Of a DNA stretch of 64,000 nt, positions 1-8,086 are shown one piece after another. This DNA comes from Arcobacter sp. EP1. Lineage in GTDB: Bacteria; Campylobacterota; Campylobacteria; Campylobacterales; Arcobacteraceae. Where the stretch lies: positions 118,441 to 182,440 of the forward strand of contig LPNY01000042.1 of assembly GCA_001655195.1 (NCBI GenBank), written 5' to 3'. Under the pieces are notes generated by a model. It did no database searches. It saw only the letters and a list, made by a program, of their open reading frames with translations, and was not told where the DNA came from. The stretch's first letter is position 1. Each line of letters opens with the position of its first letter. A program made the position numbers and the translations under genes.

Positions 1-99
1 CAATCTGTTGTATATTCTTTTGTTTATGATTTAAAAAGAAGTGTAGTATTTGTGCCTCTTTTTCCAATTGGCTTTTTACTCCTTGGTTATAATTTGTAA
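1..99 (+). CDS. C-terminal end of a membrane protein (partial)
   Basis: Frame 1 is open from the window edge to a TAA at 97-99. The 32 residues end in a hydrophobic stretch (SVVFVPLFPIGFLLLGYNL), which looks like the last membrane helix of a gene that starts before the window. Too little remains to name a family. The 225 bases up to the next gene are AT-rich and hold no other coding signal that I can see. Confidence 0.4.
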   Translation, partial: QSVVYSFVYDLKRSVVFVPLFPIGFLLLGYNL

Positions 100-324
100 T
101 TCCTCAGGATAAAAATAAAGGCTTTCATTTATTTTAATAGAGGGTTGGGTGATATTAATGAGAGTATATATTTAAAATGGGGTCATCTTCTAATAATGTA
201 TTTTCATGTGTGTGTATTAATCCTAAAATTTAAGCTTATGATAACATAAATTTTGCAAAACTTTCTACACAGAGACTACACATAATACGGTTAAAATTTC
301 TTTATAAAATTTAAAGGAGAAGTA

Positions 325-906
325 ATGAAATCCATAGTAAAATTTATTGCAGGAGTTTCTTTATTGGGTGCTGTAGCATTAAATGCAACACCACATACTC
401 TTGACACAAGCCATTCAGGTGTTGGTTTTTCAGTTAAGCATTTAATGATTACAAATGTTAAAGGTGAATTCAAAGAGTTTAGTGGAGAGATTGACTTCGA
501 CCACAAAACAAAAAGTTTTAATACCTTCAAAGGGGTTGTTAAAACAACTTCAGTGGATACAGGAATTGTCAAAAGAGATAACCACTTACGTAGTGAAGAC
601 TTCTTTTTAGCAAAGAAATATCCTGAAATGACCTTCGTAATGAAATCCTATGAATCAGATGGTGATGAAGGCGTAATGATAGGTGATTTAACAATTCGTG
701 GAGTCACAAAAAAAGTTAAATTTGAAGTAGAAGATATAGGTACCATTAAAGACTTTCAAGGTAACAATCGTGTAGGGTTTACTATTGAAGGAAAAATAAA
801 TCGTATGGACTTCGGACTTAAGTGGAATAAAGCTATTGAACTTGGTGGTGTAGCTGTTGGTGAAAAAGTTAAAATCATCATTGACATTGAAGCTGTCGAA
901 AAATAG
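325..906 (+). CDS. YceI family periplasmic lipid-binding-like protein
   Basis: A 193-residue protein with a Sec signal peptide (about residues 1-21, ending near ALNA) followed by a YceI beta-barrel domain: DTSHSGVGFSVKHLMITNVKG near the start and GLKWNKAIELGGVAVGEKVKI near the end are the family's typical blocks. YceI proteins bind isoprenoid or other lipophilic molecules in the periplasm; the ligand here is unknown. The start has a good ribosome site (AAAGGAGA) eight bases upstream. It precedes the Cys-repeat gene at 933 by 26 bases, so the two are probably co-transcribed. A second YceI paralogue lies at 52225-52791 under MarR-type operators. Family assignment is sure; ligand is not known. 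Confidence 0.93.
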   Translation: MKSIVKFIAGVSLLGAVALNATPHTLDTSHSGVGFSVKHLMITNVKGEFKEFSGEIDFDHKTKSFNTFKGVVKTTSVDTGIVKRDNHLRSEDFFLAKKYPEMTFVMKSYESDGDEGVMIGDLTIRGVTKKVKFEVEDIGTIKDFQGNNRVGFTIEGKINRMDFGLKWNKAIELGGVAVGEKVKIIIDIEAVEK

Positions 907-932
907 TCCAAATCTAAATGAAAGGAAATTAG

Positions 933-1211
933 ATGAAAAAAATAGTTATGTTAGTTGCAGCTATGCTTTTTACAGTATCTTTAGCATATGCAGATAACCA
1001 TGGAAATATGGGTAAATCTGAAATGTCTGGTACAAAAAGTATGAAATCTGGATCATGTGGCGCTGGTAAATGTGGTGGCGACATGAAGAAAAAAGGTGAA
1101 ATGAAGTCAGGTTCGTGTGGCACTGGTAAATGTGGTGGCGACATGAAGAAAAAAGCTGATGAAAAGTCCAAAAAACCTAGTGGCTCTTGTGGCGCTGGTA
1201 AATGTGGATGA
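933..1211 (+). CDS. Secreted Cys-repeat protein, HvfA/bufferin-like
   Basis: A 92-residue protein with a signal peptide (about 1-20, cleavage near AYA-D) and a mature part built of three repeats: residues 38-54 and 58-74 are nearly identical (SGSCGAGKCGGDMKKK and a copy with T for A), and 83-92 is a truncated third copy. All six cysteines (42, 47, 62, 67, 86, 91) sit in SCGxGKCG units. This pattern resembles HvfA-type/bufferin precursors, whose GKCG repeats are modified by DUF692 (MNIO) enzymes into copper-binding peptides. No DUF692 maturase or DUF2063 partner is visible in this window, so the modification is only an inference. Ribosome site AAAGGA lies seven bases before ATG. The gene follows yceI and ends before a terminator at 1294. 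It could instead be an unmodified metal-binding protein. Confidence 0.85.
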   Translation: MKKIVMLVAAMLFTVSLAYADNHGNMGKSEMSGTKSMKSGSCGAGKCGGDMKKKGEMKSGSCGTGKCGGDMKKKADEKSKKPSGSCGAGKCG

Positions 1212-1217
1212 TAAGTA

Positions 1218-1263
1218 GTACATAGGTTATGTACACACCTTTCATATTGGGCGCGCCTAATAT
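1218..1263. repeat. Two palindromes downstream of the Cys-repeat gene
   Basis: GTACAT-AGGTT-ATGTAC (1218-1234) is a perfect 6-bp inverted repeat. Ten bases on, a 20-bp near-palindrome at 1244-1263 has arms ATATT/AATAT around GGGCGCGCCT; only the central flanking G/T pair breaks symmetry. A GGCGCGCC core stands out in such AT-rich DNA. Neither is followed by a T-run, so they are not typical terminators; protein-binding or RNA processing sites are possible. Confidence 0.45.
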
Positions 1264-1293
1264 GACTTATCAAGTTTTAAATTTAGAGCTTAC

Positions 1294-1325
1294 AGGGAAG
1301 AGGAGCAATCCTTTTCCCTTTTTTT
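1294..1325 (+). terminator. Rho-independent terminator of yceI/Cys-repeat unit
   Basis: Arms 1294-1304 and 1309-1319 pair over 11 bp (one G-T) around a GCAA tetraloop and run into seven Ts. It closes the plus-strand unit that begins at 325. Confidence 0.8.
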
Positions 1326-1356
1326 ATGTTATCAATTTCTATAACATTTCATAAGT

Positions 1357-1362
1357 TATAAT
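1357..1362 (+). promoter_or_regulatory. -10 element before a mini-ORF
   Basis: A perfect TATAAT lies about 28 bases upstream of the mini-ORF at 1390 and downstream of the preceding terminator; no clear -35 is seen, as is usual in this group. Confidence 0.4.
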
Positions 1363-1389
1363 CTTTTTGATTTTAATCTAGGAGAAACA

Positions 1390-1437
1390 ATGAAAAAGCA
1401 AATATGTATTTTTGGAAAATGTGCTGTTAATAAGTAG
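1390..1437 (+). CDS. Putative 15-residue micro-protein
   Basis: ATG at 1390 follows a strong ribosome site (AGGAG, five bases away) and a TATAAT. The ORF encodes MKKQICIFGKCAVNK and stops inside the left arm of the hairpin at 1420-1463. Two of fifteen residues are Cys. It may be a true small protein, or the 5' part of a small RNA that happens to hold an ORF. Nothing in the sequence identifies a function. Confidence 0.3.
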   Translation: MKKQICIFGKCAVNK

Positions 1438-1463
1438 CAATTCTCTTACTTATTAACAGCACA
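1420..1463 (-). terminator. 17-bp perfect hairpin between convergent units
   Basis: Arms 1420-1436 and 1447-1463 are perfectly complementary, with a 10-base loop. The right arm contains the MATE stop codon, and on the minus strand the stem is followed by TTTT, so it most likely terminates the MATE gene and may also stop plus-strand transcripts. Confidence 0.7.
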
Positions 1464-2802
1464 GTGTTTTAAGTTTGTTCTTTGTATAAAAGAAAGCAAA
1501 TATTGCAGCACTATAAATCATAACAAACATTCCTACAAACAGATAAATATAATCAAGTTCCCAATACTTTACAATTAAAAATGCTACTATAAATTTCGCA
1601 AAAATCTGACGGTACAGTCCAATATAAAAAATCATCTTCGGTTGTTTAATAGCTTGAAGTGTTGAAACACTCACAAAGAGTGTAATATAAGCAAAAAATA
1701 TCCACACTTCAACCACTAAATAGTTCACACTATAAGAAATTACATTAGCATTATCATCAAACATACTTGAGATTAATTCACCAAAAAGAAGTAAAAATAC
1801 AATTCCAAAAGCAGAAATCATAAACCCATATTTGAGTGCTGTTTTAACGATGAGGTAAACCCTGTCATATTGCCGCGCTCCATAGTTGTTTGAAACCAGT
1901 GTGAGTACAGCAGTACTTAGTCCCAATGCAGGCAAAAGCATCAGCTGTTCAACCCTAAATCCAATCCCATATCCTGCTACTGCTTGGTAACCATAGTGGC
2001 TAACAAAATAGGTTAATAAAATTGATCCAAATCCCATAGTAAGCATATTTAAACTAGCAGGTGTACCTTGTTTGATAAAGGCTTGATAGATACGTTTATT
2101 GGGTAAAAAGTAAACCAGTCGATTAAAATGAACAATTTTAGTCTCAAGAACTTTTGAAAGCATATAAAACATATTAATAATTTGAATAAGTATTGTGGCA
2201 ACTGCAATTCCTTTGATACCCATAGCTGGAATAAAAGCAAATCCGTAAATAAAGAGTGGATTGAGCACTAAGTTTGCAAAGAATCCAAAGATAAGCGTAT
2301 TGCGGTAGGTCTTAGTATTTCCTTTTGCAACTAGGATTGCATTAAGGGCAAAATTCCCCATAAAAAATACGGCACCAGCTAAAATAGTATTCATATACTC
2401 TAAACAGATGGCTAAATACTCTTTAGAAGCCCCTAGAAGCTCAAAAAGCATAGGAGCAAAGGCAAAGCCTAACATTGAGAGAAAAAGCCCTAATAGGGGT
2501 ATAAAAACCAATCCTTTATGTGCATAAATAGACGCTAACAGATGTTTTTTGCGTCCAAAGGCATTTCCAATGAGTGCTGTAATGGCTGATGAAAATCCAT
2601 ATCCAAATCCAATAATCAGAAAAAATATCATAAATGACAGTGACATAGCTGCAATGGCTTGGGTTGAAATAAGCCCCGCATAAAAAGTATCCACAACATT
2701 ATACATGGTATTAAAAAACATTCCAGTACTTGCAGGAATCGCTATTTGTTTTAATAAACTTGGAATATCGTCAGTGAGTAAGTGTTCGCCAGATCGTCTC
2801 AA
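1453..2802 (-). CDS. MATE family multidrug/toxin efflux transporter
   Basis: A 449-residue polytopic membrane protein with about twelve helices in two homologous MatE halves; the start IPASTGMFFNTMYNVVDTFYAG is typical of the family, as is the usual length of 440-460. MATE proteins export cationic drugs or metabolites in exchange for Na+ or H+; the substrate cannot be read from sequence. Translation appears to begin at a TTG (2802), seven to eight bases after AAAGGAAC, with no ATG in a suitable place. The gene is downstream of hom on the same strand, 88 bases away with a hairpin between, so it may have its own promoter. Confidence 0.92.
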   Translation of the reverse strand: MRRSGEHLLTDDIPSLLKQIAIPASTGMFFNTMYNVVDTFYAGLISTQAIAAMSLSFMIFFLIIGFGYGFSSAITALIGNAFGRKKHLLASIYAHKGLVFIPLLGLFLSMLGFAFAPMLFELLGASKEYLAICLEYMNTILAGAVFFMGNFALNAILVAKGNTKTYRNTLIFGFFANLVLNPLFIYGFAFIPAMGIKGIAVATILIQIINMFYMLSKVLETKIVHFNRLVYFLPNKRIYQAFIKQGTPASLNMLTMGFGSILLTYFVSHYGYQAVAGYGIGFRVEQLMLLPALGLSTAVLTLVSNNYGARQYDRVYLIVKTALKYGFMISAFGIVFLLLFGELISSMFDDNANVISYSVNYLVVEVWIFFAYITLFVSVSTLQAIKQPKMIFYIGLYRQIFAKFIVAFLIVKYWELDYIYLFVGMFVMIYSAAIFAFFYTKNKLKTLCC

Positions 2803-2845
2803 AAAAGTTCCTTTTTGCAGTTTGTGCGTAAGAAGAAGTAGATAA

Positions 2846-2872
2846 GGAGTCTAAAAACTGAGTTTAGACCCC
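2846..2872 (-). terminator. Hairpin after hom
   Basis: Arms 2846-2855 and 2863-2872 pair over 10 positions with one mismatch around a 7-base loop, just after the hom stop. The following minus-strand bases are only moderately T-rich, so termination may be weak. Confidence 0.4.
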
Positions 2873-2890
2873 TGAAAGTATTATTAGTTA

Positions 2891-4153
2891 TTAATCTTCA
2901 ATTCTAATCATCACTGGAGAGGCAGTAACTGCTCCTGCTTCTTCAATGGTTTTAAGTGCTTCAACAATATCTTTTTCAACACACTTATGGGTTGATAAAA
3001 GAAGATGTGCACAAGTTTCATTTAGTGGTTTTTGAATCATTTTTTCAATAGAGATGTTTTTATCCCCTAAAATTTTAGAGACTCTTGCTAAAACCCCTAC
3101 TTTATCCTCAACACGAAGTCGTAGGTAGTATTTGGTAATAATATTATCTTTTGGCATAAGTTTTAAATCTTCACCGTGAGCTTTTTCAAATCCTAACATT
3201 GGTGAACCTTTACCTCGTCGTGCAATATCAACAATATTTGCAATAACAGCAGATGCCGTTGCATCACCACCAGCACCTGGTCCGTAATACATTGTTTCCC
3301 CTACTTTATCTCCAATAACAGAAACACCATTCATAACTCCATCAACTTTAGAGATCATTTCGCTGTTTGGAATAAATACAGGATGAACACGTAGTTCAAT
3401 TTCATCTGCAACTTTTTTTGCAATGGTTAAAAGTTTAATTGAGTAGTTAAATTCATTGGCAAAATCAATATCTTCAGGAGCAATATTTTCAATCCCCTCA
3501 ATTAAGATATCTTCAGGTTTAGCATCAATACCGTAAGCAATCGAACCTAAAATTAAAAGTTTATGTGCCGCATCAAATCCACCAACATCAAAAGTAGGAT
3601 CTGCTTCTGCATAACCTAATTCTTGAGACTCTTGCAAAATAGTATCGTAGTCAACCCCTTCGTTAATCATTTTAGTAAGCATGTAGTTACATGTACCATT
3701 CATGATTCCTCGAATAGATTGAATATGGTTTGCTGTTAACCCTTCTCTTAATGCATTAATAATTGGAATACCACCGGCAACTGCCGCTTCATATTCAAAA
3801 GGTGTATCTCCTGCTAAATCTTGTAATTCATATCGATGATATGCAAGTAGCGCTTTGTTTGCCGTCACTACAGCTTTACCTTTTTCAAGGGCTTTTTTTA
3901 CCACTTCATAGGGTTTTTCAATTCCACCCATAAGCTCTACAACAATATCAATAGAGTCATCATTTAAGACTCTATCAATATCGTCTGTTAACTCAATGCT
4001 TACCCCTCTGTCTTTTGAAAGGTTATTAACAACACCAATCGTAGGAACGAGTTCGCAACCAGCTCGTGCAGTGATAATATCTTTGTTATCTTTTAAAATA
4101 TTTGCAACACTAGCTCCAACAGTTCCAACTCCAATAATTCCTATTTTTAACAT
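2891..4153 (-). CDS. hom: Homoserine dehydrogenase
   Basis: A 420-residue enzyme that reduces aspartate semialdehyde to homoserine for threonine and methionine synthesis. The N-terminus holds the nucleotide-binding GVGTVG motif (residues 8-13); the catalytic domain has NGTCNYMLTKM and EADPTFDVGGFDAAHK, including the catalytic Lys region; the C-terminus (from about 345) is an ACT domain (RVEDKVGVLARVSKILGDKNIS), normally the site of threonine feedback. Length and domain order match monofunctional Hom. ATG is preceded by AGGAAA. It follows alaC by 8 bases and is the last gene of the long minus-strand run. Confidence 0.97.
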   Translation of the reverse strand: MLKIGIIGVGTVGASVANILKDNKDIITARAGCELVPTIGVVNNLSKDRGVSIELTDDIDRVLNDDSIDIVVELMGGIEKPYEVVKKALEKGKAVVTANKALLAYHRYELQDLAGDTPFEYEAAVAGGIPIINALREGLTANHIQSIRGIMNGTCNYMLTKMINEGVDYDTILQESQELGYAEADPTFDVGGFDAAHKLLILGSIAYGIDAKPEDILIEGIENIAPEDIDFANEFNYSIKLLTIAKKVADEIELRVHPVFIPNSEMISKVDGVMNGVSVIGDKVGETMYYGPGAGGDATASAVIANIVDIARRGKGSPMLGFEKAHGEDLKLMPKDNIITKYYLRLRVEDKVGVLARVSKILGDKNISIEKMIQKPLNETCAHLLLSTHKCVEKDIVEALKTIEEAGAVTASPVMIRIED

Positions 4154-4161
4154 CTAATTTC

Positions 4162-5376
4162 CTATTTTTCTAAAGTTTTTAAGTATTTCTTGATATTTTT
4201 TGCCGCTTGTCTAATTCGCTTTTCATTTTCAATTAAAGCGATTCGTACGTACTGGTTACCGTAATGACCAAATCCAATACCTGGACTGACAGCAACTTTT
4301 GCTTCTGTTAAAAGTTGTTTTGAGAATTCCATACTTCCAAGGTGCTGTGCACATTCTGGAATTTTTGCCCAAATAAACATAGAAGCATTTGGTGTATTCA
4401 TTTTCCATCCTGCATCTCCGAAGGCTTCAATCATTACATCTCGTCGCTTGTTGTATTTTTCAATGTGCTCTTGAACACAATCTTGTGGTCCATCAAGTGC
4501 TACAGTCGCTGCCACTTGAATTGGGGTAAACATACCATAATCAAGCCACGATTTGATTCGTTTAAGTGCACCAATAAGTTTATCATTTCCTACCATGAAT
4601 CCAACTCTCCATCCTGCCATGTTGTATGATTTACTTAAAGTAAATGATTCAACAGCAACATCAAGTGCACCCTCTGCTTGGAAAATTGATGGGGTTTTGT
4701 ATCCATCAAATGTGATGTCTGCATAAGCAATATCAGAGATGATATAAAATCGCTCTTTTTTTGCTGTATCTACAAGTCGTTGGTAAAACTCTGGTCTAAC
4801 TGTTGCACACGATGGATTGTGTGGGAAGTTTACTAGTACATATTTTACTTTTGGAATTGATTCATCAAGTGTTTTTTGAAGTCGTTCAAAGAAAAGATCT
4901 TCATCAACACGGTAATCATCGCCAAATGGTAACTCAAAATTATGAATTGCTGCACCTGCAAGCATAAAGGCATATGAGTGAATCGGATAGGTTGGGTCAG
5001 GTACTACTGCCACATCTCCCACATTAACAATCGCTTGAACTAAGTGAACATATCCCTCTTTTGAACCCATAGTTGCAACCGCATGTTTATCAGGGTCTAA
5101 CCCTGTAACACCATATTTTCTTTTGTACCAGTTACAAATAGCAAGTCGTAGTTTATAAATACCTGCACTTGCACTGTATCCGTGGTTTTTAGATTTGTCA
5201 GCAGTCTCTTTTAATTTATCAATAATATGTTGTGGTGCTGGACCATCTGGGTTACCCATTGAAAAATCAATAATATCTTCGCCCGCTCGTCTCGCTTCCA
5301 TTTTTATGTTGTTTACTTCTGCAAAAACATAGTTAGGAAGTCGTTTCATTCTTTCGAATTCTATTTCTGGAAACAC
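4162..5376 (-). CDS. alaC: AlaC-type PLP aminotransferase
   Basis: A 404-residue class I/II aminotransferase. Its start (EDIIDFSMGNPDGPAP) and the block SFTLSKSYNMAGWRVGFMVGN are close to E. coli AlaC (glutamate-pyruvate transaminase); K249 in SKSYNMAG is the PLP-binding lysine, with SDIAYAD at 214-220 supplying PLP contacts. Orthologues in this phylum are sometimes labelled LL-diaminopimelate aminotransferase, so the true substrate (alanine/glutamate or another) is open. The start is GTG with AAGGAG upstream. It lies between a secreted protein gene (3-base gap) and hom (8-base gap). Confidence 0.9.
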   Translation of the reverse strand: MFPEIEFERMKRLPNYVFAEVNNIKMEARRAGEDIIDFSMGNPDGPAPQHIIDKLKETADKSKNHGYSASAGIYKLRLAICNWYKRKYGVTGLDPDKHAVATMGSKEGYVHLVQAIVNVGDVAVVPDPTYPIHSYAFMLAGAAIHNFELPFGDDYRVDEDLFFERLQKTLDESIPKVKYVLVNFPHNPSCATVRPEFYQRLVDTAKKERFYIISDIAYADITFDGYKTPSIFQAEGALDVAVESFTLSKSYNMAGWRVGFMVGNDKLIGALKRIKSWLDYGMFTPIQVAATVALDGPQDCVQEHIEKYNKRRDVMIEAFGDAGWKMNTPNASMFIWAKIPECAQHLGSMEFSKQLLTEAKVAVSPGIGFGHYGNQYVRIALIENEKRIRQAAKNIKKYLKTLEK

Positions 5377-5379
5377 GTT

Positions 5380-6267
5380 TTACTCCTTAATGTGTACACT
5401 CAATCCCCGTTTAATATTGATGAGTGTATATAAATCTGAAATTTTAATATATTTTGTATTTTCTGGCATAGGAAGTTTAATGTTTCTATGCACTTTATCC
5501 TCGTTTACGACCTTTAGTATATTCAAATGTTTATCATAAAAAACGATATTTGGAAACCATTTATTTAAAACCCTGCTTGCCACATAGAGTGTTGATGCTG
5601 GGTCAACCTTTACAAAGTAAGGTTTCAGTGGTTTTTTAAATGCAACTCTTTCATTGTTGGTAACATAAGTTGCATCCTTTAAGTTTGCAAAGTTAGTATC
5701 AATAGCATAACTCCATTTGTTACCCTCTTTACTGATATCAACCATTCGACAATCTTTTTTTAGTAGTTCATTTGAAAGTACTAAAGGGTCGATGGCGGCT
5801 TCTGTTTTGAGCTTTATTGTCCAAATTAGACTGCTATTGCCGTCAAATTGGGTGTTTTTTGTAAAGTAATAATAATATCCCAAAGATTTCAGTGTATCTT
5901 TGAGGATTTTCAGAGATTTCATTGGATTGTTATTGATATGAAATTCGATTAACATCTCTTGCGGTGTATCAAACCCCAGTTTTAAAAGTCCATTCTCTTG
6001 AAGTTTTTTAATAATAGAGATAAAGTTTAAACTCTCACTGTATTGATAGTTTTGTCGATTTTTAAAAATAAAATTAATTAAATTTTTATGAGTGTTATAC
6101 TCTTCTTCTCCAATAAGATTTTTGATTTTATCGTGCAGTAAATCTTGTGATGGAACAGTTTGTTCCATGTTAGTTCCCACTTCAACTGGTTCAATAACCT
6201 CTGGCGTAACCTCATTGGCAAAAAGTGATAATCCTAATAACAGTGATACTATCAGTTGTTTAAACAT
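5380..6267 (-). CDS. Secreted protein of unknown function
   Basis: A 295-residue protein with a clear signal peptide (MFKQLIVSLLLGLSLFA) and no further membrane helix, so probably periplasmic. I do not recognise a named domain. Residues 90-150 look alpha/beta (LIEFHINNNPMKSLKILKDTLKSLGYYYYF), and the second half is rich in beta strands. It sits between a TrmH-type methylase (10-base gap) and alaC (3-base gap) and is translated from ATG after AAAGAGAAA. Position in an operon with housekeeping genes suggests a conserved protein of the group. Confidence 0.8.
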   Translation of the reverse strand: MFKQLIVSLLLGLSLFANEVTPEVIEPVEVGTNMEQTVPSQDLLHDKIKNLIGEEEYNTHKNLINFIFKNRQNYQYSESLNFISIIKKLQENGLLKLGFDTPQEMLIEFHINNNPMKSLKILKDTLKSLGYYYYFTKNTQFDGNSSLIWTIKLKTEAAIDPLVLSNELLKKDCRMVDISKEGNKWSYAIDTNFANLKDATYVTNNERVAFKKPLKPYFVKVDPASTLYVASRVLNKWFPNIVFYDKHLNILKVVNEDKVHRNIKLPMPENTKYIKISDLYTLINIKRGLSVHIKE

Positions 6268-6277
6268 TTTTTTCTCT

Positions 6278-6967
6278 TTAGTTCTTTAGTGTGTACATTA
6301 AAATTCCAGCAGCAACGGATACATTGAGCGAATCAAAATCATTTTCCATGCCAATTGAAACTTTTAAATCCAATTTTTTAATTATTTTATTTGATAAACC
6401 TGCACCTTCGTTCCCTACGAAAAGTGCAACTTTATCCTCTTTTTCAATTTTCCCATATTTTTTTAAATCAGTACCATCCATAGTTGCACCAATAAGGGCG
6501 AAACCTTGCTGTTTTAGTTCATTTGCGATATCTAAGGTATTATGAGTTTTTGCAAAAGGAATATCAATCATTGCACCTGAACTAGTACGTATAATTGCTG
6601 ATTCTCTTAAGGTTTTTACCCCACCTGCAATAACGCCATCAATTCCCAATGAATGAGCTGATCGTAAAATTGCTCCAATATTCCCTACATCAGTAAGTTC
6701 ATCTAAGATAACAATAAAGTTCATCTTTTTGAACTCTTCAAGAGGTGTATATTCAAAAGTTTCAAGTTTTAGGAAGTATCCTTGATGGTTCCCGCCTTTT
6801 GCAAGCGCTTGAGCTTTTTGATTATCTAATTTGTTTATTTTTTTTCCCAATTTTAAAAATTTTGAAAATACTTTTTTGTCAATCTCTTTAGAAAAAAATA
6901 CTTCTTCAATTAATTCGGGGTGATTTTCGAGTACGTAAAATACTACTTGTTTTCCATATATTATCAT
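6278..6967 (-). CDS. TrmH/SpoU family RNA 2'-O-methyltransferase
   Basis: A 229-residue SPOUT methyltransferase. The trefoil-knot motifs are present: LDELTDVGNIGAILRSAHSLGIDGVI (motif 1), FVGNEGAGLS (motif 2) and SLNVSVAAGILMYTL (motif 3). The N-terminal part (YGKQVVFYVLENHPELIEEVFFS) is the substrate-binding domain seen in RlmB-like enzymes that methylate 23S rRNA G2251, but the exact target cannot be decided. Three bases separate it from rsmI, so these RNA-modification genes are co-transcribed. Confidence 0.92.
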   Translation of the reverse strand: MIIYGKQVVFYVLENHPELIEEVFFSKEIDKKVFSKFLKLGKKINKLDNQKAQALAKGGNHQGYFLKLETFEYTPLEEFKKMNFIVILDELTDVGNIGAILRSAHSLGIDGVIAGGVKTLRESAIIRTSSGAMIDIPFAKTHNTLDIANELKQQGFALIGATMDGTDLKKYGKIEKEDKVALFVGNEGAGLSNKIIKKLDLKVSIGMENDFDSLNVSVAAGILMYTLKN

Positions 6968-6970
6968 GGG

Positions 6971-7786
6971 CTAGATTTTAGCTAAAAGTTCTTGATAAAC
7001 CTCTTTGGTTTTTAAGCCTTTCATTTTTGCTAGGAGTTTTGCTTTTATTTTTGGTGCAATGTCCAATTCTTCAATATCCGATATAGCTAGCGGTTGTCCC
7101 TCAAAATGGGTTGGTTCAATGATAATAACCCACTCCCCTTTTATATTTTCATTTTTAAATTTCTCATAGATATTTTGAGCACTATCTTTATAGGTTTTTT
7201 GAAACTTTTTTGACAGCTCTTTGGCTAAAAAAATGGTTCGTTCTTTATCGATTTTTGAAATCTCTTCAAGGGTTTTTAGTAATCGATGAGGTGACTCATA
7301 GAGGATGCTTAAAACTGAGCTTTGCATCACTTGAGTTAGTTTACTTTGTCTCTCTTTACCTTTGTGGGCTAAAAATCCAAAAAAAGTAAACTCTGTATGG
7401 TCAAATCCGCTCATAGCAAAAGCGGTTAAAACTGCATTTGCACCAGGGAGAACATCATACTCTAAATCGTTATCAATGCAGTATTGAACAAGCGTTGCCC
7501 CAGGGTCTGAAACGCATGGCATACCTGCATCACTAACATAAACAATATTTTTATTAAAATCTTCAGGTGTTAGGGTACTTAATACTTGTTTTTCATTGTG
7601 AGAATGAAAAGATTTAAAATCAGAACAAGAAAAAGTTAGATTATTTTTTTCACTTAAGAGTGAGAGAAGTTTTTTAGTAACTCGTGTGTCTTCACACAAG
7701 ATAAGTTCTGCGTCCAATAGGACGTTCAAAGAACGTTTAGAGATATCCTCTAAGTTTCCTATTGGAGTTGGAACAAGTGTTAACAA
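6971..7786 (-). CDS. rsmI: 16S rRNA C1402 2'-O-methyltransferase RsmI
   Basis: A 271-residue tetrapyrrole-methylase-fold enzyme that methylates C1402 of 16S rRNA. Motifs: LVPTPIGNLEDIS at the N-terminus, VSDAGMPCVSDPGA and PGANAVLTAFAMSG in the SAM site, and FYESPHR-like LYESPHRLLKTL. The frame is open further upstream through rpmE, but the family starts at (M)LTLVPTPIGN, so I place the start at the TTG at 7786, ten bases after the rpmE stop. No strong ribosome site precedes it, suggesting coupling to rpmE translation. Confidence 0.93.
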   Translation of the reverse strand: MLTLVPTPIGNLEDISKRSLNVLLDAELILCEDTRVTKKLLSLLSEKNNLTFSCSDFKSFHSHNEKQVLSTLTPEDFNKNIVYVSDAGMPCVSDPGATLVQYCIDNDLEYDVLPGANAVLTAFAMSGFDHTEFTFFGFLAHKGKERQSKLTQVMQSSVLSILYESPHRLLKTLEEISKIDKERTIFLAKELSKKFQKTYKDSAQNIYEKFKNENIKGEWVIIIEPTHFEGQPLAISDIEELDIAPKIKAKLLAKMKGLKTKEVYQELLAKI

Positions 7787-7796
7787 GACGTGAGTC

Positions 7797-8000
7797 TTAT
7801 TTAGCCATACCGTATTTAGCTTTGAATTTCTCAACTCTACCAGCAGCATCAACAATTTTTTGCTCTCCAGTAAAGAATGGGTGACAAGCGTTACAAATGT
7901 CAATTTTCATAGTTTCAACATTTGATTTCGTTTCAAACGAGTTTCCACAAGCACAAGATACTGTACAAGCTTTGTAATCTGGGTGAATATCTTTTTTCAC
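7797..8000 (-). CDS. rpmE: 50S ribosomal protein L31
   Basis: A 67-residue L31 of the Zn-binding (C+) type: CACG and CNAC provide the four metal ligands, and KKDIHPDYK is the standard N-terminus. The frame is open upstream, but the family start and a ribosome site (AAGGAAA, seven bases away) point to GTG at 8000 as the true start. It sits between miaA and rsmI. Being the C+ form, it stores zinc; a C- paralogue, if any, is outside the window. Confidence 0.96.
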   Translation of the reverse strand: MKKDIHPDYKACTVSCACGNSFETKSNVETMKIDICNACHPFFTGEQKIVDAAGRVEKFKAKYGMAK

Positions 8001-8086
8001 TTCAATTTCCTTATAGTTATTAATGTCTAACAAAAGGTCGAGTCTATGTCGCCCTTTATTAAACTCTTTGTTAAATTGGATTGGGA

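Noticed and set aside
1044..1200. CRISPR-like repeats
   Set aside because: The repeats are in-frame protein repeats without unique spacers.
929..1273. Minus-strand ORF over the Cys-repeat gene
   Set aside because: It mirrors the repeats of the plus-strand gene, lacks a ribosome site and gives a low-complexity Pro/His protein.
7787..7903. N-terminal extension of RsmI
   Set aside because: It overlaps rpmE in another frame and has no family similarity; the protein family starts at the TTG at 7786.
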